Shown here: one piece after another, positions 1-11,262 of the stretch | Layout of the letters: each line of letters starts with the position of its first letter | How positions within the stretch are numbered: the first letter of the stretch is position 1 | Made by a program: the position numbers and the translations under genes | The notes under the pieces: generated by a model | The model's database searches: none | Told to the model about the DNA's origin: nothing | Seen by the model: the letters and a program-made list of their open reading frames with translations, nothing else | Source: Ampelomyces quisqualis | Taxonomy: Eukaryota > Ascomycota > Dothideomycetes > Pleosporales > Phaeosphaeriaceae | Length of the DNA stretch: 64,000 bases | NCBI GenBank assembly: GCA_018398575.1 | Contig: JAGTXZ010000020.1 | Coordinates: 1,364,001 to 1,428,000 of the forward strand | Direction: 5' to 3'

Positions 1-1718
1 CTCGCGAGGCATGAGGATTATTCTCGATCTCGTTGTCAACCACACATCTGACCAGGTACGTGCAACTACAACCCATCTTGCAATATCCAACATCCTATAT
101 CCAACTTCTGTCTTCATGAATTTGAAGTCTTCGTTGACTTCTTTCAAAGCTAACAGTACATCCAACAGCACAAATGGTTCCAAGAGTCCCGTTCCTCAAA
201 AGACAATCCTAAACGAAACTGGTACATCTGGCGTCCCGCACGCTACATCGACGGCGAACGTAAACCCCCAAATAACTGGGTCGGCAACTTCACAGGCTCA
301 GTATGGCAATGGGAGTTTGTGACAAGTTTCTCGAATGAAGAAGGAGATGCTAACAAATCCATCAGCCCCCAAACCGAAGAATACTACCTCCACCTCTTCT
401 GCCCCGAACAACCCGACCTGAACTGGGAAAACCCGGAAACGCGCCGCGCAATCTACAAATCCGCCATGGAATTCTGGCTCGAGCGGGGCGTCGACGGATT
501 TCGCGTCGACACGGTGAATATGTATTCCAAAGGCGAGATGCTCGACGCACCCGTCACCGATCCAAGCTCGGAGTGGCAGTTTGCGGGGTACGAGTACTGC
601 AATGGACCGCGCATGACGGAGTTTCTGGGCGAGATGAATGGGATTCTGGAGAAGTATGATGCGATGACTGTTGGGGAGTGTCCGAACACGCCGGATAGGA
701 AGAGGGTGTTGCAGTATGTCAGTGCACGGGAGAAGCAGTTGAACATGGTTTTCCAATTCGTAAGGACGCCCTCTTCTTCCCAGACATGATGCCTTCTGCT
801 TTCCCTGCTTGCGTTCGATGAGACAGATCAATGCTTATTGCTCATGGATAGGACGTCGTCGACATTGGCCAAGGCCCATATAAATTCTCAACTACCCCTC
901 ACAACTACATCCTCCCGCAATTCAAGCGCGCCGTGGCAACCACGCAATCCCTCCACTCTGCTCCCTCGGACGGCTGGACAACCGTCTTCCTCGAGAACCA
1001 CGACCAATCCCGCTCCATCTCGCGCTTCACGTCCGACCTGCCCCAGCACCGCGTCGCAGGCGGCAAGTTGCTTGCCCTAATGATGTGCGCGCTGTCCGGG
1101 ACACTATTCATCTACCAAGGCCAAGAACTAGGCATGATTAATTTCCCCCAAAATTGGGACATGAGCGAGTACAAAGACGTTGATTCGAGTAATTATTACA
1201 AGATGATTGGCGAGAAGACGAATTACGATGCTGGCGCGTTGGAGAGGGCGAAAGCGAGTTTGCAACATCTTGCAAGGGATCATGCGAGGGTGCCGATGAG
1301 CTGGAGCACGGAGAGGTATAATGGGTTCAGTCCGCCGGAGAGTGAAGCGGAGCCGTGGATGCGTGCGCTGCCTGATGCGCAAGAGTGTAATGCGGCCCAA
1401 CAACTTTCCGACAAGGATTCTGTGCTGGCGTTTTGGAAGCGCATGGTTAGGGTGCGCAAGGAGCATAAAGATTTGCTGATTCACGGGGATTATGAGGATG
1501 TTGATGTGGGAGTGGATGATCTGGAGTTGTTTGTGTTCAAGAAGACGTGGCAGGGGAAGAGGGCGGTGGTGGTGTGCAATTTCAACAAAGCGGGGAAGAC
1601 GCTGGAGTGGAAGGGTGTGCAGGGGGAGGGCAAGATGGAGTTATTGATGAGTAGTGTGGATGAGGTGGTTGAGGCGGAGTTGAAGGCGTTTGAGGGGAGG
1701 ATATATCTGTGTGGTTGA
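1..1718 (+). CDS. Alpha-glucosidase (maltase), GH13, 5' end cut by window
   Basis: Hydrolyses terminal alpha-1,4-glucosidic bonds of maltose and related sugars. Four exons are read: ..-55, 169-314, 366-759 and 852-1718. The introns are GT-AG (56-168, 315-365, 760-851), with GCTAAC branch sites in the first two. Joined, they give about 485 residues, so roughly 90-100 N-terminal residues of a usual 570-600 residue enzyme lie outside the window. All conserved GH13 regions are visible: DLVVNHT (region I), FRVDTVN with the nucleophile Asp (II), VGECPN with the acid Glu (III) and FLENHDQ (IV). No signal peptide can be judged because the start is missing. The call as maltase-type GH13 is firm; isomaltase/oligo-1,6-glucosidase specificity cannot be excluded. 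Confidence 0.92.
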
Positions 1719-2192
1719 ACGCCGCGCGATGAATGAAAGGTCTCTCACTCTGGTACCAGCTAGCTTACGTAAGGTCCAAAGTGGGGCTGTGAGTGGCTTA
1801 GCGGCCTTGGCACTGATATGGAGCAGTGAGCGAGCGCCGATGAACGAGATAACCTGCTGGGTCGTGCTCGGTAGGGAGTACTTTGTACCATGTCGGGCGT
1901 CATTTGGCGGGAATCCCGGTCTGGTTGCTGGTTGCTCAGTTGGTGGCTGCTGGCCACTGGGACATTGTTGGGCGATTGGAGTCGGGCTACTCCGTACCTA
2001 GGAACTCGGCAGTCGTTGCCCTCGCGATTCCGTGTTTACGAAACAACACCTTTATCTACCGCCGCGCCAGCCACGACAATTACACAGCAGGTGGTACATG
2101 CCCAGTAGAGCACGCCCCTCCCTCCCCTCCTAACCAGCACCGCCGCGCACTGCAATATTCCCCCCGCGCCCGGTTTCAGTGCCGTGTGCAAC
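1719..2192. other. Intergenic region, promoter of the kinase gene
   Basis: 474 bp between the stop of the glucosidase and the ATG of the kinase, both on the plus strand. It holds the 3' UTR of the first gene and the promoter of the second. A C/T-rich tract (around 2110-2130) shortly before the start codon is typical of fungal promoters. No further gene is seen. Confidence 0.5.
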
Positions 2193-4490
2193 ATGGCGGC
2201 CGACGTGCGTGGCAACGAGGCCATCGACCCGACCACGCTCTTCACCAAGCAGGAGTGCATTGGCGGGGGCAGCTTCGGCAGGGTCTACAAGGGCCTCGAC
2301 CGCCGCACCGGGCACACGGTCGCCATCAAGGTCATCGACGTCGAAAATGCCGAAGACGAGGTCGAAGACATCATGGGCGAGATCATGATCCTGTCGGGCA
2401 TGAGCTCGCCCTACGTCACGAGATACTACGGCTCGTACCTGCACGGCTCGGATCTGTGGATCGTCATGGAGTTCTGCTCGGGCGGGAGCTGCGCCGACCT
2501 CATGAAGCCGGGGCTGATAGCAGAGGCTGAGATTGCCGTCATCGTCAAGGAGCTGCTGCAGGGCCTCATGTACCTGCACGACGACGGCAAGCTGCACAGA
2601 GACATCAAGGCGGCCAACATCCTCGTCGGCGCAAACGGCCAGGTCAAGCTGGCGGATTTCGGCGTGTCCGGCCAGCTCTCTGCGACCATGACCAAGAAGA
2701 ATACGTTCGTGGGCACCCCGTTCTGGATGGCGCCCGAGGTCATCAAGCAGTCCGGCTATGATGGCAAAGCAGACATCTGGTCTCTGGGTATCACTGCACT
2801 CGAGCTGGCAAACGGCGAGCCGCCCTACGCCGATATCCACCCCATGAAGGTCCTCTTCCTCATTCCCAAGAACCCGCCACCCCAGCTGCAGGGAAACTTC
2901 TCGCCCGCCTTCAAAGAGTTCATCGACCTCTGCCTGCGTAAAGATCCAAAAGACCGGCCGACTGCCAAAAACCTTCTCCAATGCAACTTTGTCCGCAAAG
3001 CTGGAAAGCCTGCACGATTACAGGAGCTCATCTCTAGGTACCAAGACTGGAAGGCACGCTACCCAAAGGAGGCTGCTGAGAGCGAAGACGAGGCTACACC
3101 AGCCAAGAGGAAGGAGCCGGTCAACGAAGACCTTTGGGATTTTGGTACAGTGAGGCCGGTAGGAGGGGGCAGAGGTCCAGCGCTGGCGCCCATGAACGAG
3201 GCTGGTGCAAACGCCAGAAACGTGTCGCCACAGAGGAAGCCTCCGGTACAGCACAAAGGTGGATACGGCAACGAAAATGATGACACAATCCGAGCAAGTC
3301 CTCCGCCGTCGCCAACGAAGCGCCTGCCATTTCTACAGACCAGAGCTTCGCCTGCAAGCTCATTGAATACTGCTGCGAGGGTGCCCCTACCGCCCTCGCC
3401 AGATAAACGGTCGGCTCCAGTATTTCCGCCGCCCACGCAGGAGCTCCCACGGAAATCTCCTGTACCCAACTTTTTCTCACCTCCGCAGAACCGCGGACTC
3501 GTTACGCCTACGAAGCCACAGACTCCCCAGCAACCACGACGACAAACGCCTCTTGCACACGCTTACGATGAGTATATCCAGCGGTCAATCGCCGCCGACA
3601 TGGAAAATGTGGAGATTACTCCGCAAGCACAACAGCAACAACATGTTCCTACACCGAGCCGAGCTTCAGTCCTACCACAGATGAACCTAGATATTCCACC
3701 ATATCGGGGGACTTCTTCAAGTCCCACAAATAATGTTGCACCTCCGATACCCAAACACCAACCACAACTGCCACAGCTACAAAGTCCCATCAAGACGAAG
3801 CCTCAGACACAACTGTCTCCAAAGTCCCAAAAGCCCTTTCCACCACTAGTAGGTCAACAACCGCTCCCTGCTTTGGCCGGCCAGAAACCGCTTCCTACGA
3901 CACAACAACCATTGGGGGCATTTAGTCCTACAGCAGTCCAAAGGCCTGAATCATCATCATCGTCAACATCATCGAACGATACCTTTGGTGGTCCAAAGAC
4001 CTCCAGGCAAACTCCACCTCAACATGAATCTACAAGGCTCGCTCCAGCACCTCCAGCACATGTCACCAAGTCTCCGCCAATGACGCGAGGCTCGTTTGGC
4101 CGGCCGAAGCCAACAGCTAACCATCCATCGATCCTCGCACAACAGACTCCCGGCTCGCCAGGCAATGCTCCAGATATCACAGCGCTAGATGGAGTGGTGA
4201 TTCCTGCGCTCGAGGCCGCTCTCTCTCGACGCGCATATCAACTCAATCTCAAGAACAAGCTCGAATCGGCGCAGTCACTTAATGATGCTCAGGGCTTCAT
4301 GGAGCGACGACGGAGGAGACAAGACTGCCACGATCATGTTCGCAAGCTGGTGAGTGAGATTAGCGAGAGTTTCAAGGAGCTGGATCGATGGGACGAGCAT
4401 GGGGAAGTTGGCATGGGTGGGGAGGTTGCGGGTTTTCTGGAAGGCTTTCTGGAAGAAGTACTCGTCAGGGTAGAACCTGCTGATGATTAA
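2193..4490 (+). CDS. STE20-family kinase, GCK-III type (Kic1/Sid1/SepL-like)
   Basis: Serine/threonine kinase of 765 residues, one exon. The kinase domain is N-terminal (about 17-268), which marks a germinal-centre kinase rather than a PAK. Visible elements are the glycine loop GGGSFG, catalytic Lys46 (AIK), Glu63, HRDIKAAN with Asp137, DFG at 155-157 and the activation segment TFVGTPFWMAPE. The rest is a long Pro/Gln/Ser-rich linker and a charged alpha-helical C-terminal stretch (about 670-760). In fungi such kinases act in septation, MOR/SIN signalling or cell-wall integrity; which branch applies here is inference. Start: GTG at 2184 is in frame, but ATG at 2193 (MAADVRG) is the first real start codon. 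No intron is needed. Confidence 0.93.
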   Translation: MAADVRGNEAIDPTTLFTKQECIGGGSFGRVYKGLDRRTGHTVAIKVIDVENAEDEVEDIMGEIMILSGMSSPYVTRYYGSYLHGSDLWIVMEFCSGGSCADLMKPGLIAEAEIAVIVKELLQGLMYLHDDGKLHRDIKAANILVGANGQVKLADFGVSGQLSATMTKKNTFVGTPFWMAPEVIKQSGYDGKADIWSLGITALELANGEPPYADIHPMKVLFLIPKNPPPQLQGNFSPAFKEFIDLCLRKDPKDRPTAKNLLQCNFVRKAGKPARLQELISRYQDWKARYPKEAAESEDEATPAKRKEPVNEDLWDFGTVRPVGGGRGPALAPMNEAGANARNVSPQRKPPVQHKGGYGNENDDTIRASPPPSPTKRLPFLQTRASPASSLNTAARVPLPPSPDKRSAPVFPPPTQELPRKSPVPNFFSPPQNRGLVTPTKPQTPQQPRRQTPLAHAYDEYIQRSIAADMENVEITPQAQQQQHVPTPSRASVLPQMNLDIPPYRGTSSSPTNNVAPPIPKHQPQLPQLQSPIKTKPQTQLSPKSQKPFPPLVGQQPLPALAGQKPLPTTQQPLGAFSPTAVQRPESSSSSTSSNDTFGGPKTSRQTPPQHESTRLAPAPPAHVTKSPPMTRGSFGRPKPTANHPSILAQQTPGSPGNAPDITALDGVVIPALEAALSRRAYQLNLKNKLESAQSLNDAQGFMERRRRRQDCHDHVRKLVSEISESFKELDRWDEHGEVGMGGEVAGFLEGFLEEVLVRVEPADD

Positions 4491-4841
4491 CCTCCAAGAT
4501 GAGCCAAGTGTTTTGTCGGGTGTATTACCGGCGTGTAGGCGGATACGTCTTCAATGGGCTGAAGACGGGTTCTTTTTTTGCACTGCCATGGATATTACAA
4601 GCCAGAGGCTTACATGAATTGAAGCGATGATCGACAAAAATACCATCTGGTTCTCGATGACACTTTGCTTGTTATGTAAAGACTGCTACACAATGTCCGT
4701 CGCAGTGATGTTCAGGCACCCCCACCTGATTGGTTGGCCCTGAAACGTCGGGCAACATTCCGTCACCACGTTCTACGGTACTCAATCGACAACTTTATTG
4801 TTATCTTCCACCGACGCAGCAAGGCAAAGTCTCTTGTCGTG
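4491..4841. other. Intergenic region upstream of STT4
   Basis: 351 bp between two plus-strand genes. It contains the kinase 3' UTR and the STT4 promoter. An inverted CCAAT box (ATTGG, 4729-4733) lies about 110 bp before the proposed STT4 ATG. Confidence 0.45.
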
Positions 4842-7800
4842 ATGGCGTGAGTGCATTTATAAAAGCCCCACGATGAATTCAAATGATGACGTGTACAGGC
4901 GCACCATCAGGAGCAATGCGCTTGAGAAGCTTGCGAGATTGTCAGCGCAGACATCTGCGACGACAGGAACGACGGCGGCGACCCTGGCCAATGCAAACTC
5001 AAAGTCAGGCTTCCCGCGCTTGTTCAAGAGATGTCCATCAACCAAGGACGAACCCAATGGGGTGGGCGAGGGCGGTCACGGTGTTGCAGCCCAACAAGCC
5101 ATGAAGATCCAAGAACTCGAAGCCATCCTCGCTCTCTGCAAAGCAGCACCCTTTGTCGAATCGCGAAACATCGCAATACCACTCCTCCAACGTCTGTCAC
5201 ACTACCTCCCGCCTGTCTACGCCCAGATCCTCGAGCCCTCGCCCAGTCTGCGCGCCATCGAGCCCTCGCCGTACGAAGTCCTCACATATAGCCTTGCGTC
5301 TGCAATCCTCGCACTCGGGGTCCGCCACGGCCTTCAGAAAGACGCGGCGTCTGCGATTGCAGGCTATGTACAAGGATGGACTCAATCTGCAGACTCACTC
5401 TCCGCCGACCAATTCGACGACGACGATAGGGACGATTACACGGTCGACGGCGAACTCGCGCGCGTCATGACACACAGCCTATCCCTTCTAGGCTTCCTCA
5501 ATGCAGCAGCTGAACAAGCGCACTTTTGGACCGCGCATGAACGCCTCGGATTCGTGCAACATGTGCGCGCGGCGCTGTCGGAAAGGTTCTTGATCGCGTT
5601 TGAGACGGCGCTGTCGGTTGTGCGTAATGCGCGCTCGCACCAGCATGGCTTGACCGAGTGGAAAAGGTATGCGAAGCATTATGCCGCTGTGGGGAGGCCG
5701 TTGGGAGGCATGATTTTGCACGATGCGTTTTGCAAGGTTGTGCTTGCTTCGGCGGCCATGTTGGTTCAAGGCCCGGGGAAGGTGGACGGGGAGGGGGATA
5801 TTTTGGATGGGTTGAGGTCGAACAAGAGGACTGGGCAGAGTGTTGCGGATGCAAGTGAGGATGCGCTGGCGGATGGACTTACGAGGATTGCAGTCGAAGA
5901 GATGGAGTTCTTGAAGAGTGATCTTGATTACTTGCAGAGAGTTGCGTCGGCATGGCAGCAGCGGCAAGCTTCGTCCGTCAAGGCAAAGGTGCTGACTATC
6001 TACTTGTGCTGCACTGTGTACGACGAGGACATAGCTGATGCGGAACTTCTCAGCGCTTGGCTGGAGAATGTGCTGGATGACCAATCGCAAACGGCCGATC
6101 ACGATCTGAGCTCCACCGTCCTCAAGTCCATGGCTGTCTTAGCCAAGGTATCTCCTCCTTTGGCATCGAGTCTAGGACGTTCGCTCCCTCGGGTCATTGT
6201 CCAGGGCAACTTTGATCACCGGACTACATCCGTTGCAGCTGATGCTCTTGCGTCGGTGCTCAGTCTTCTTCCACAAGACGCTATCATCACGACTCTATAC
6301 AGTCTTGGGAACATCATCAGTGCAGGCTCAGCACCCATTCAGAACCTCACGTCTTCACCTTCGTCCAATGAATCCACCAAAGGCTCGCGTACGACTGGCG
6401 TGTACAATCAACAACATGGCAGCGCTATCTCACTCACCCCTAGCGACGTCGAAGAGCCGCATTATGTACACTCGACTGTGGTTGAGACGATTGTGTCTGT
6501 GGCGCGCAACTGCAAAGATGCGAAGATTACAGCTCTCGCGCTGTCCATGCTCGTACAGAAAGTCGGAAGGGCGAGTAAGATTGTGGACGCAAAGATTATC
6601 ACCGACTCGGCTTTGCTGGGGATTCATAGTCCCCCAGGAGAGTTCAAGACACTGCTCAAGGTGTACTCGAAGTTGGCACATGATGCGCTTGTCAAAGACG
6701 ACGACGTTATTCTTGAGGCTGTACGTATTGTTAGTGATTAGAGGTGGTACTTGGCTAATCGTGTCGCAGGTCATGAATGCTCGTTTGAACATGTCCACCG
6801 AGTTATCTCCCGCAGACGATGCATACGACGTCTACCTTTCACATCTACTGGATACTGTCGTCAGCAAAGGAGATGCTCCCGAGACGTCGCATCGCCACAT
6901 GAAAGACACAGAACTCGCAGCGCAAGAGATCGCGCAGCTACTCAAGCCCCTTGCCGTTCTGCTAGCCCGCAACGCCAAACACAACGACTTGTCGAAAATG
7001 AGCGACTCGGTCATCAGTCTCCAGCGCGATGCGTGGTTCAACATTGTGGTGCATGGCTTTGACACGCTTTCAGATCTTGGCAAGCAGTACAGAGAAGAAC
7101 TCAAGACGCTTGCTCGATTCAGTCAGCCGCTGATCGCTGAAGAACGACCATCCTTGTCTGAGAGCGACATCGAGTTGAACACGGTTCTCCGGCGCGGCAA
7201 GTCGCCCGAACATACGGTCGAGCAGAAGAGACGTCTTGCAAAGCTTTTGCCGTCGTGCGAGACTGAGACCAGATCGCTTAGCTACCAAGAAGCAGTCTTT
7301 TTGAGTACTGCTTACCTTGTAGAAGACTTGCGAGCTAGTACCGGAGATTGCACCAAAGCGCTTGTGTACTTTCTCGACCCCAAGCTGCGATCTGGTGCAG
7401 TGGGCAACTGCATGGCTGCGATTACCACGACGGCTGTCAGGACGTATCTCAACAACACGCTATCAGGACAGCTCCAGTCGTTCTCGACGCCGTATCTTGC
7501 GGAACAACTGGCGACTATTTTCTCGGCTTGTTGTCATCGCATTGCGAGGATACAGCAAGCTGCTGTTGCCTGTGCGGATTTGATCATCCGCGAGGTACCG
7601 TCAACGTTGTGTCAGAAGAGCGCTCTGTTCGCCTTACTCGAGTTGCTGTCGATCATGTGGTATAGTTGCTTGGAGGGCGAGACTGATGAATATACTTGGA
7701 AATCGACCTTCACGTCGAAGAAGTCAAATATCATGGTGGAGCTGTCCGATGACTATGCTTTCCGCCGAGCCACGTTGTCTTCGCTACACAAGCATGCAAC

Positions 7801-10800
7801 GACATGGGTCAAGGACGCTCTCGACACCGCGCCACTGGACGTTAAGGGCCTCTTGCAAACCTACCTGTCGGAATTCGACGACGAAGCTTCCTTTGGACAT
7901 ATCTCGCTGGGCCGCTCATTCGCACTTGAAATGGGCTCTGTTGTCCCGTCGACGGATCAGCGACTGGGTGCTGTTGAACGGCAAGGGATCAATATCAACA
8001 CTGCCTCAGATTTCATCACGCAATACACCACAAGACAAGAGTACAAGTTCCTTGATGGTGTGAACGACCAGGAAGAAGAGTGGTTGGGTAACGGTGCGAC
8101 GGTGCCGAGCTATCTCTCCCGCAGTCTCCAGGACGCCACCAACCTGCTCGTTGATTTGGAGAATCGCACGTTTAACCACAAGCATGTCACAATTGCCGAA
8201 CTTCGAGACATCTTGCGCCGAGCGGCTGCGTTGTTATGTCGAGTCAAGACGGATCAGTCGCCCATTGTTCACCATCTTGTTGGCATTCCATTTGCAGTAT
8301 TTTCCAAACAATCCATCAAGCTCGGTATCTCGCTCTGGACAAGCGTTGCGAAAGAGAACCCACGCATGGAGTCACGCATCCTCGTTGCTATTGCCGAAAA
8401 TTGGGAGAGCACAGTCCGCAAGCGCCGCGGAATTTTTAGCCCATCATTGCACCACGAAGATCCCTTCTACGGACGCCAGGAATTCGCTGCCACAGACAAG
8501 GAAGCGCTGTCGAAACGCCAGCAGCAGATATACAACCTCATCGCACCGCACTTTCGATTGCTGCAGTTCTTGTCAAGTCACTTTAGTGCGTCAAGGCTCA
8601 GCAAGAGTGATGTCGAGCGCGTATATGTGAGACTGATTCACATCACGCTTGACGCCATGAGGACAGGATGCTCGCAGCCCCTCGCGCGTGAATCATACTT
8701 CCATATTATCCTCCTCGGCCTCAAAATCGCCCGGCACTGCACGACGCTCGCATCAGCCATCAAAGGCCGGCTGCTCGACCGCATCCTCACTGCCGCACTC
8801 GCGTGGTTTGCACATGCTCCGCAATGGTCTTTTGGAGGCAATCGCTTACAGATCAAAGCGGAGACACATGTTTTGGCAGATGTACAGGCGAACCTGGACG
8901 CGATTGGAAAGACAGTGAGCATTGGCGATGGCGGTACGAAACTCAAGGCGAAGCAAGATCTCCTGGCGCTGTTGATTGCGAATGAGCAGTCGAGGCTGTT
9001 GGTTTGGTTGTTTCCGCTGGATCATGCGAAGAAGCATCATTTCGGGATGGGTGGTGCCAGGGCGGGACTTCCTGATGTAAGTGCTGCACTGAGCCTCTGA
9101 GGATGCGAGTGATGCTAATGGTAGTAGTCTGCTGTGACTGCACAGCTCAAGACAGCATGGGCGGAGAATCCGGCGATTGCGGTGCATCTTGTCAAGAGAT
9201 TTCAGTCGCAGAGGCTGGCGACTGAAGTGCGATGGCAGGTGCTTAATTTTCCGCATAAGGTGCTAGATGAGCCGCATGCGCTGGAGATTTTACTCGGTAG
9301 TCAGTTGCCGGGTGATGTGTCATTTCAGCTCCAGGTATGTATATCCTTATATATTTGCGTGGCTCGACTAATGTTCCTGTAGTACCTGCTGTACTGGACT
9401 CCAGTCAATCCCATCACGGCAGTCACGTACTTCATGCCGGCATACGGCAATCACCCTTTTGTCATCCAGTACGCGATGAGAGCGCTGGAGAGCCATTCCG
9501 TCGACGTCATGTTCTTCTACGTGTACCAGATTGTGCAGACCCTAAGGTACGATGTGCTTGGCTATGTGGAGCGCTACATCATCGAGACAGCACAATTCTC
9601 TCAGCTCTTTGCCCACCAGATTATCTGGAACATGAAAGCCAACGCTTATAAGGACGAAGCATCTGAGGTGCCCGATCCAGTCAAGCCAACACTCGACAAA
9701 GTCATGGGCAGCTTGGAATCTAGCTTCTCGCCCGAAGATCGCGATTTCTACGAGCGCGAATTCGCCTTTTTCAACAAAGTTACCGGCATATCCGGCACGC
9801 TCCGCTCGGTGCTGCACGAACCCAAAGAAGTCAAGAAGCAAAAGATTGAAGAAGAACTCCGCAAAATCCAGGTTGAAGTGGGCGTCTACCTCCCCTCCAA
9901 CCCAGACGGCCAAGTGATTGGCATCGACCGCAAATCCGGCAAACCGCTCCAATCCCACGCCAAAACCCCCTTCATGGCCACCTTCCGGATCCGCAAAAAC
10001 AAGCCCTCGACCCCTGGCGTCATGGAGGAAACCGAAGCCAACGACCGCGCGTCCGAAAAGAGCAATACGTACGAAACATGGCTGTCTGCGATTTTCAAAG
10101 TCGGCGACGACTGCCGGCAAGACGTCCTTGCGCTCCAAATGATCGCTGCCTTCCGCGGCATCTTCAACACGGCCGGTCTCGACGTCTGGGTCTTCCCCTA
10201 CCGCGTAACAGCCACAGCGCCCGGATGCGGCGTAATCGATGTGCTACCCAACTCCATCTCGCGCGACATGCTAGGCCGCGAAGCCGTCAACCGGCTCGAC
10301 GCCTACTTCCTCTCTCGCTACGGCAACCAAGATTCGATCCGGTACCAATCCGCCCGCAGCAATTTCGTAAAGAGCATGGCTGCATACAGCGTCATTTCCT
10401 ACCTACTACAGTTCAAAGACAGACACAACGGCAACATTATGATTGACGACGCAGGCCACATTATACACATTGACTTTGGCTTCTGCTTCGACATTGCGCC
10501 CGGCGGGATCCGCTTCGAACGCGCACCATTTAAACTCACGGGCGAAATGATTGCCGTCATGGGTGGGAGCACCACGTCGCAGAGCTACCGCTGGTTCGAA
10601 GAATTGACCATCAAGGCGTTTTTGGCCGCGAGGCAACATGCGCGCCATTTATGTCAGATTGTAGAGGTCATGCTGGATAGTGGGTTGCCGTGCTTCAAAG
10701 AGGCGACCATGCGGAATTTTAGAGACAGGTTTGTCTTGGACAAGGATGAGAGGGGCGCGGCCGAGTGGATGGCCGAGTTGGTCAGGAGGGCGGCGGGGAG

Positions 10801-10858
10801 TGCGAGTACGGGCGTGTATGATCGGTTTCAGTTGATTACAAATGGGATTCCTTATTAG
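4842..10858 (+). CDS. STT4: Phosphatidylinositol 4-kinase STT4 (type III alpha)
   Basis: Makes PI4P at the plasma membrane from phosphatidylinositol and ATP, feeding PI(4,5)P2 synthesis and actin/cell-wall signalling. Proposed exons: 4842-4846, 4899-6720, 6770-9076, 9128-9334 and 9383-10858, giving 1938 residues (yeast Stt4 is 1900). The last exon carries the lipid kinase core: PGCGVIDVLP, catalytic loop DRHNGNIM and the metal-binding HIDFGF. The long N-terminal part is helical repeat, as expected for the family. Start: a 5-nt first exon (ATGGC) followed by a GTGAGT...TACAG intron gives an N-terminus MARTIRSNALEKLARLS. The alternative in-frame ATG at 4873 (MNSNDDVYRR) is inside that intron. 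The acceptor of intron 3 could also be at 9144/9145, removing six residues. Confidence 0.93.
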
Positions 10859-11262
10859 ATGGCACTTTTTGTCATGCGTAAGGAGAAAGGGGAGCGGGAG
10901 TGGGAAGGGGTGGGTAGATAGATGGTGGTGGATTCGATGAGTTGAACAAAGGAATGCACTTCCAAAACATGTCATTATTGCTGGGTGGGAAAGATGGCTT
11001 TACATCAATATCGTTGCACATGATGCTATTGTTATGCCTAAAAAAACCTCCGCTTCGTATGACATCCATTCCATCATCGTCGTACAAACTGGGTATCCAT
11101 GTTGTTCCGGCCGTCAAGTAGTAAGCAAGCCATAATCCATATCCATCGCTGTGTGAATAAATTGCCCATGCACCACATCCTCAAAACTCCCATCGCCCTG
11201 TTCATCGTGTATAAAAAAAGTGGCAATCCCTCCCTACGAATTCCTTCATGACCGTGCGTGTC
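10859..11262. other. Intergenic region between convergent genes
   Basis: 404 bp between the stop of STT4 (+) and the stop of the next gene (-). It should hold both 3' UTRs. No coding signal is seen. Confidence 0.5.

Noticed and set aside
2130..2981. 283-codon minus-strand frame under the kinase gene
   Set aside because: It is antisense to an unmistakable kinase domain and arises from codon bias in that gene.
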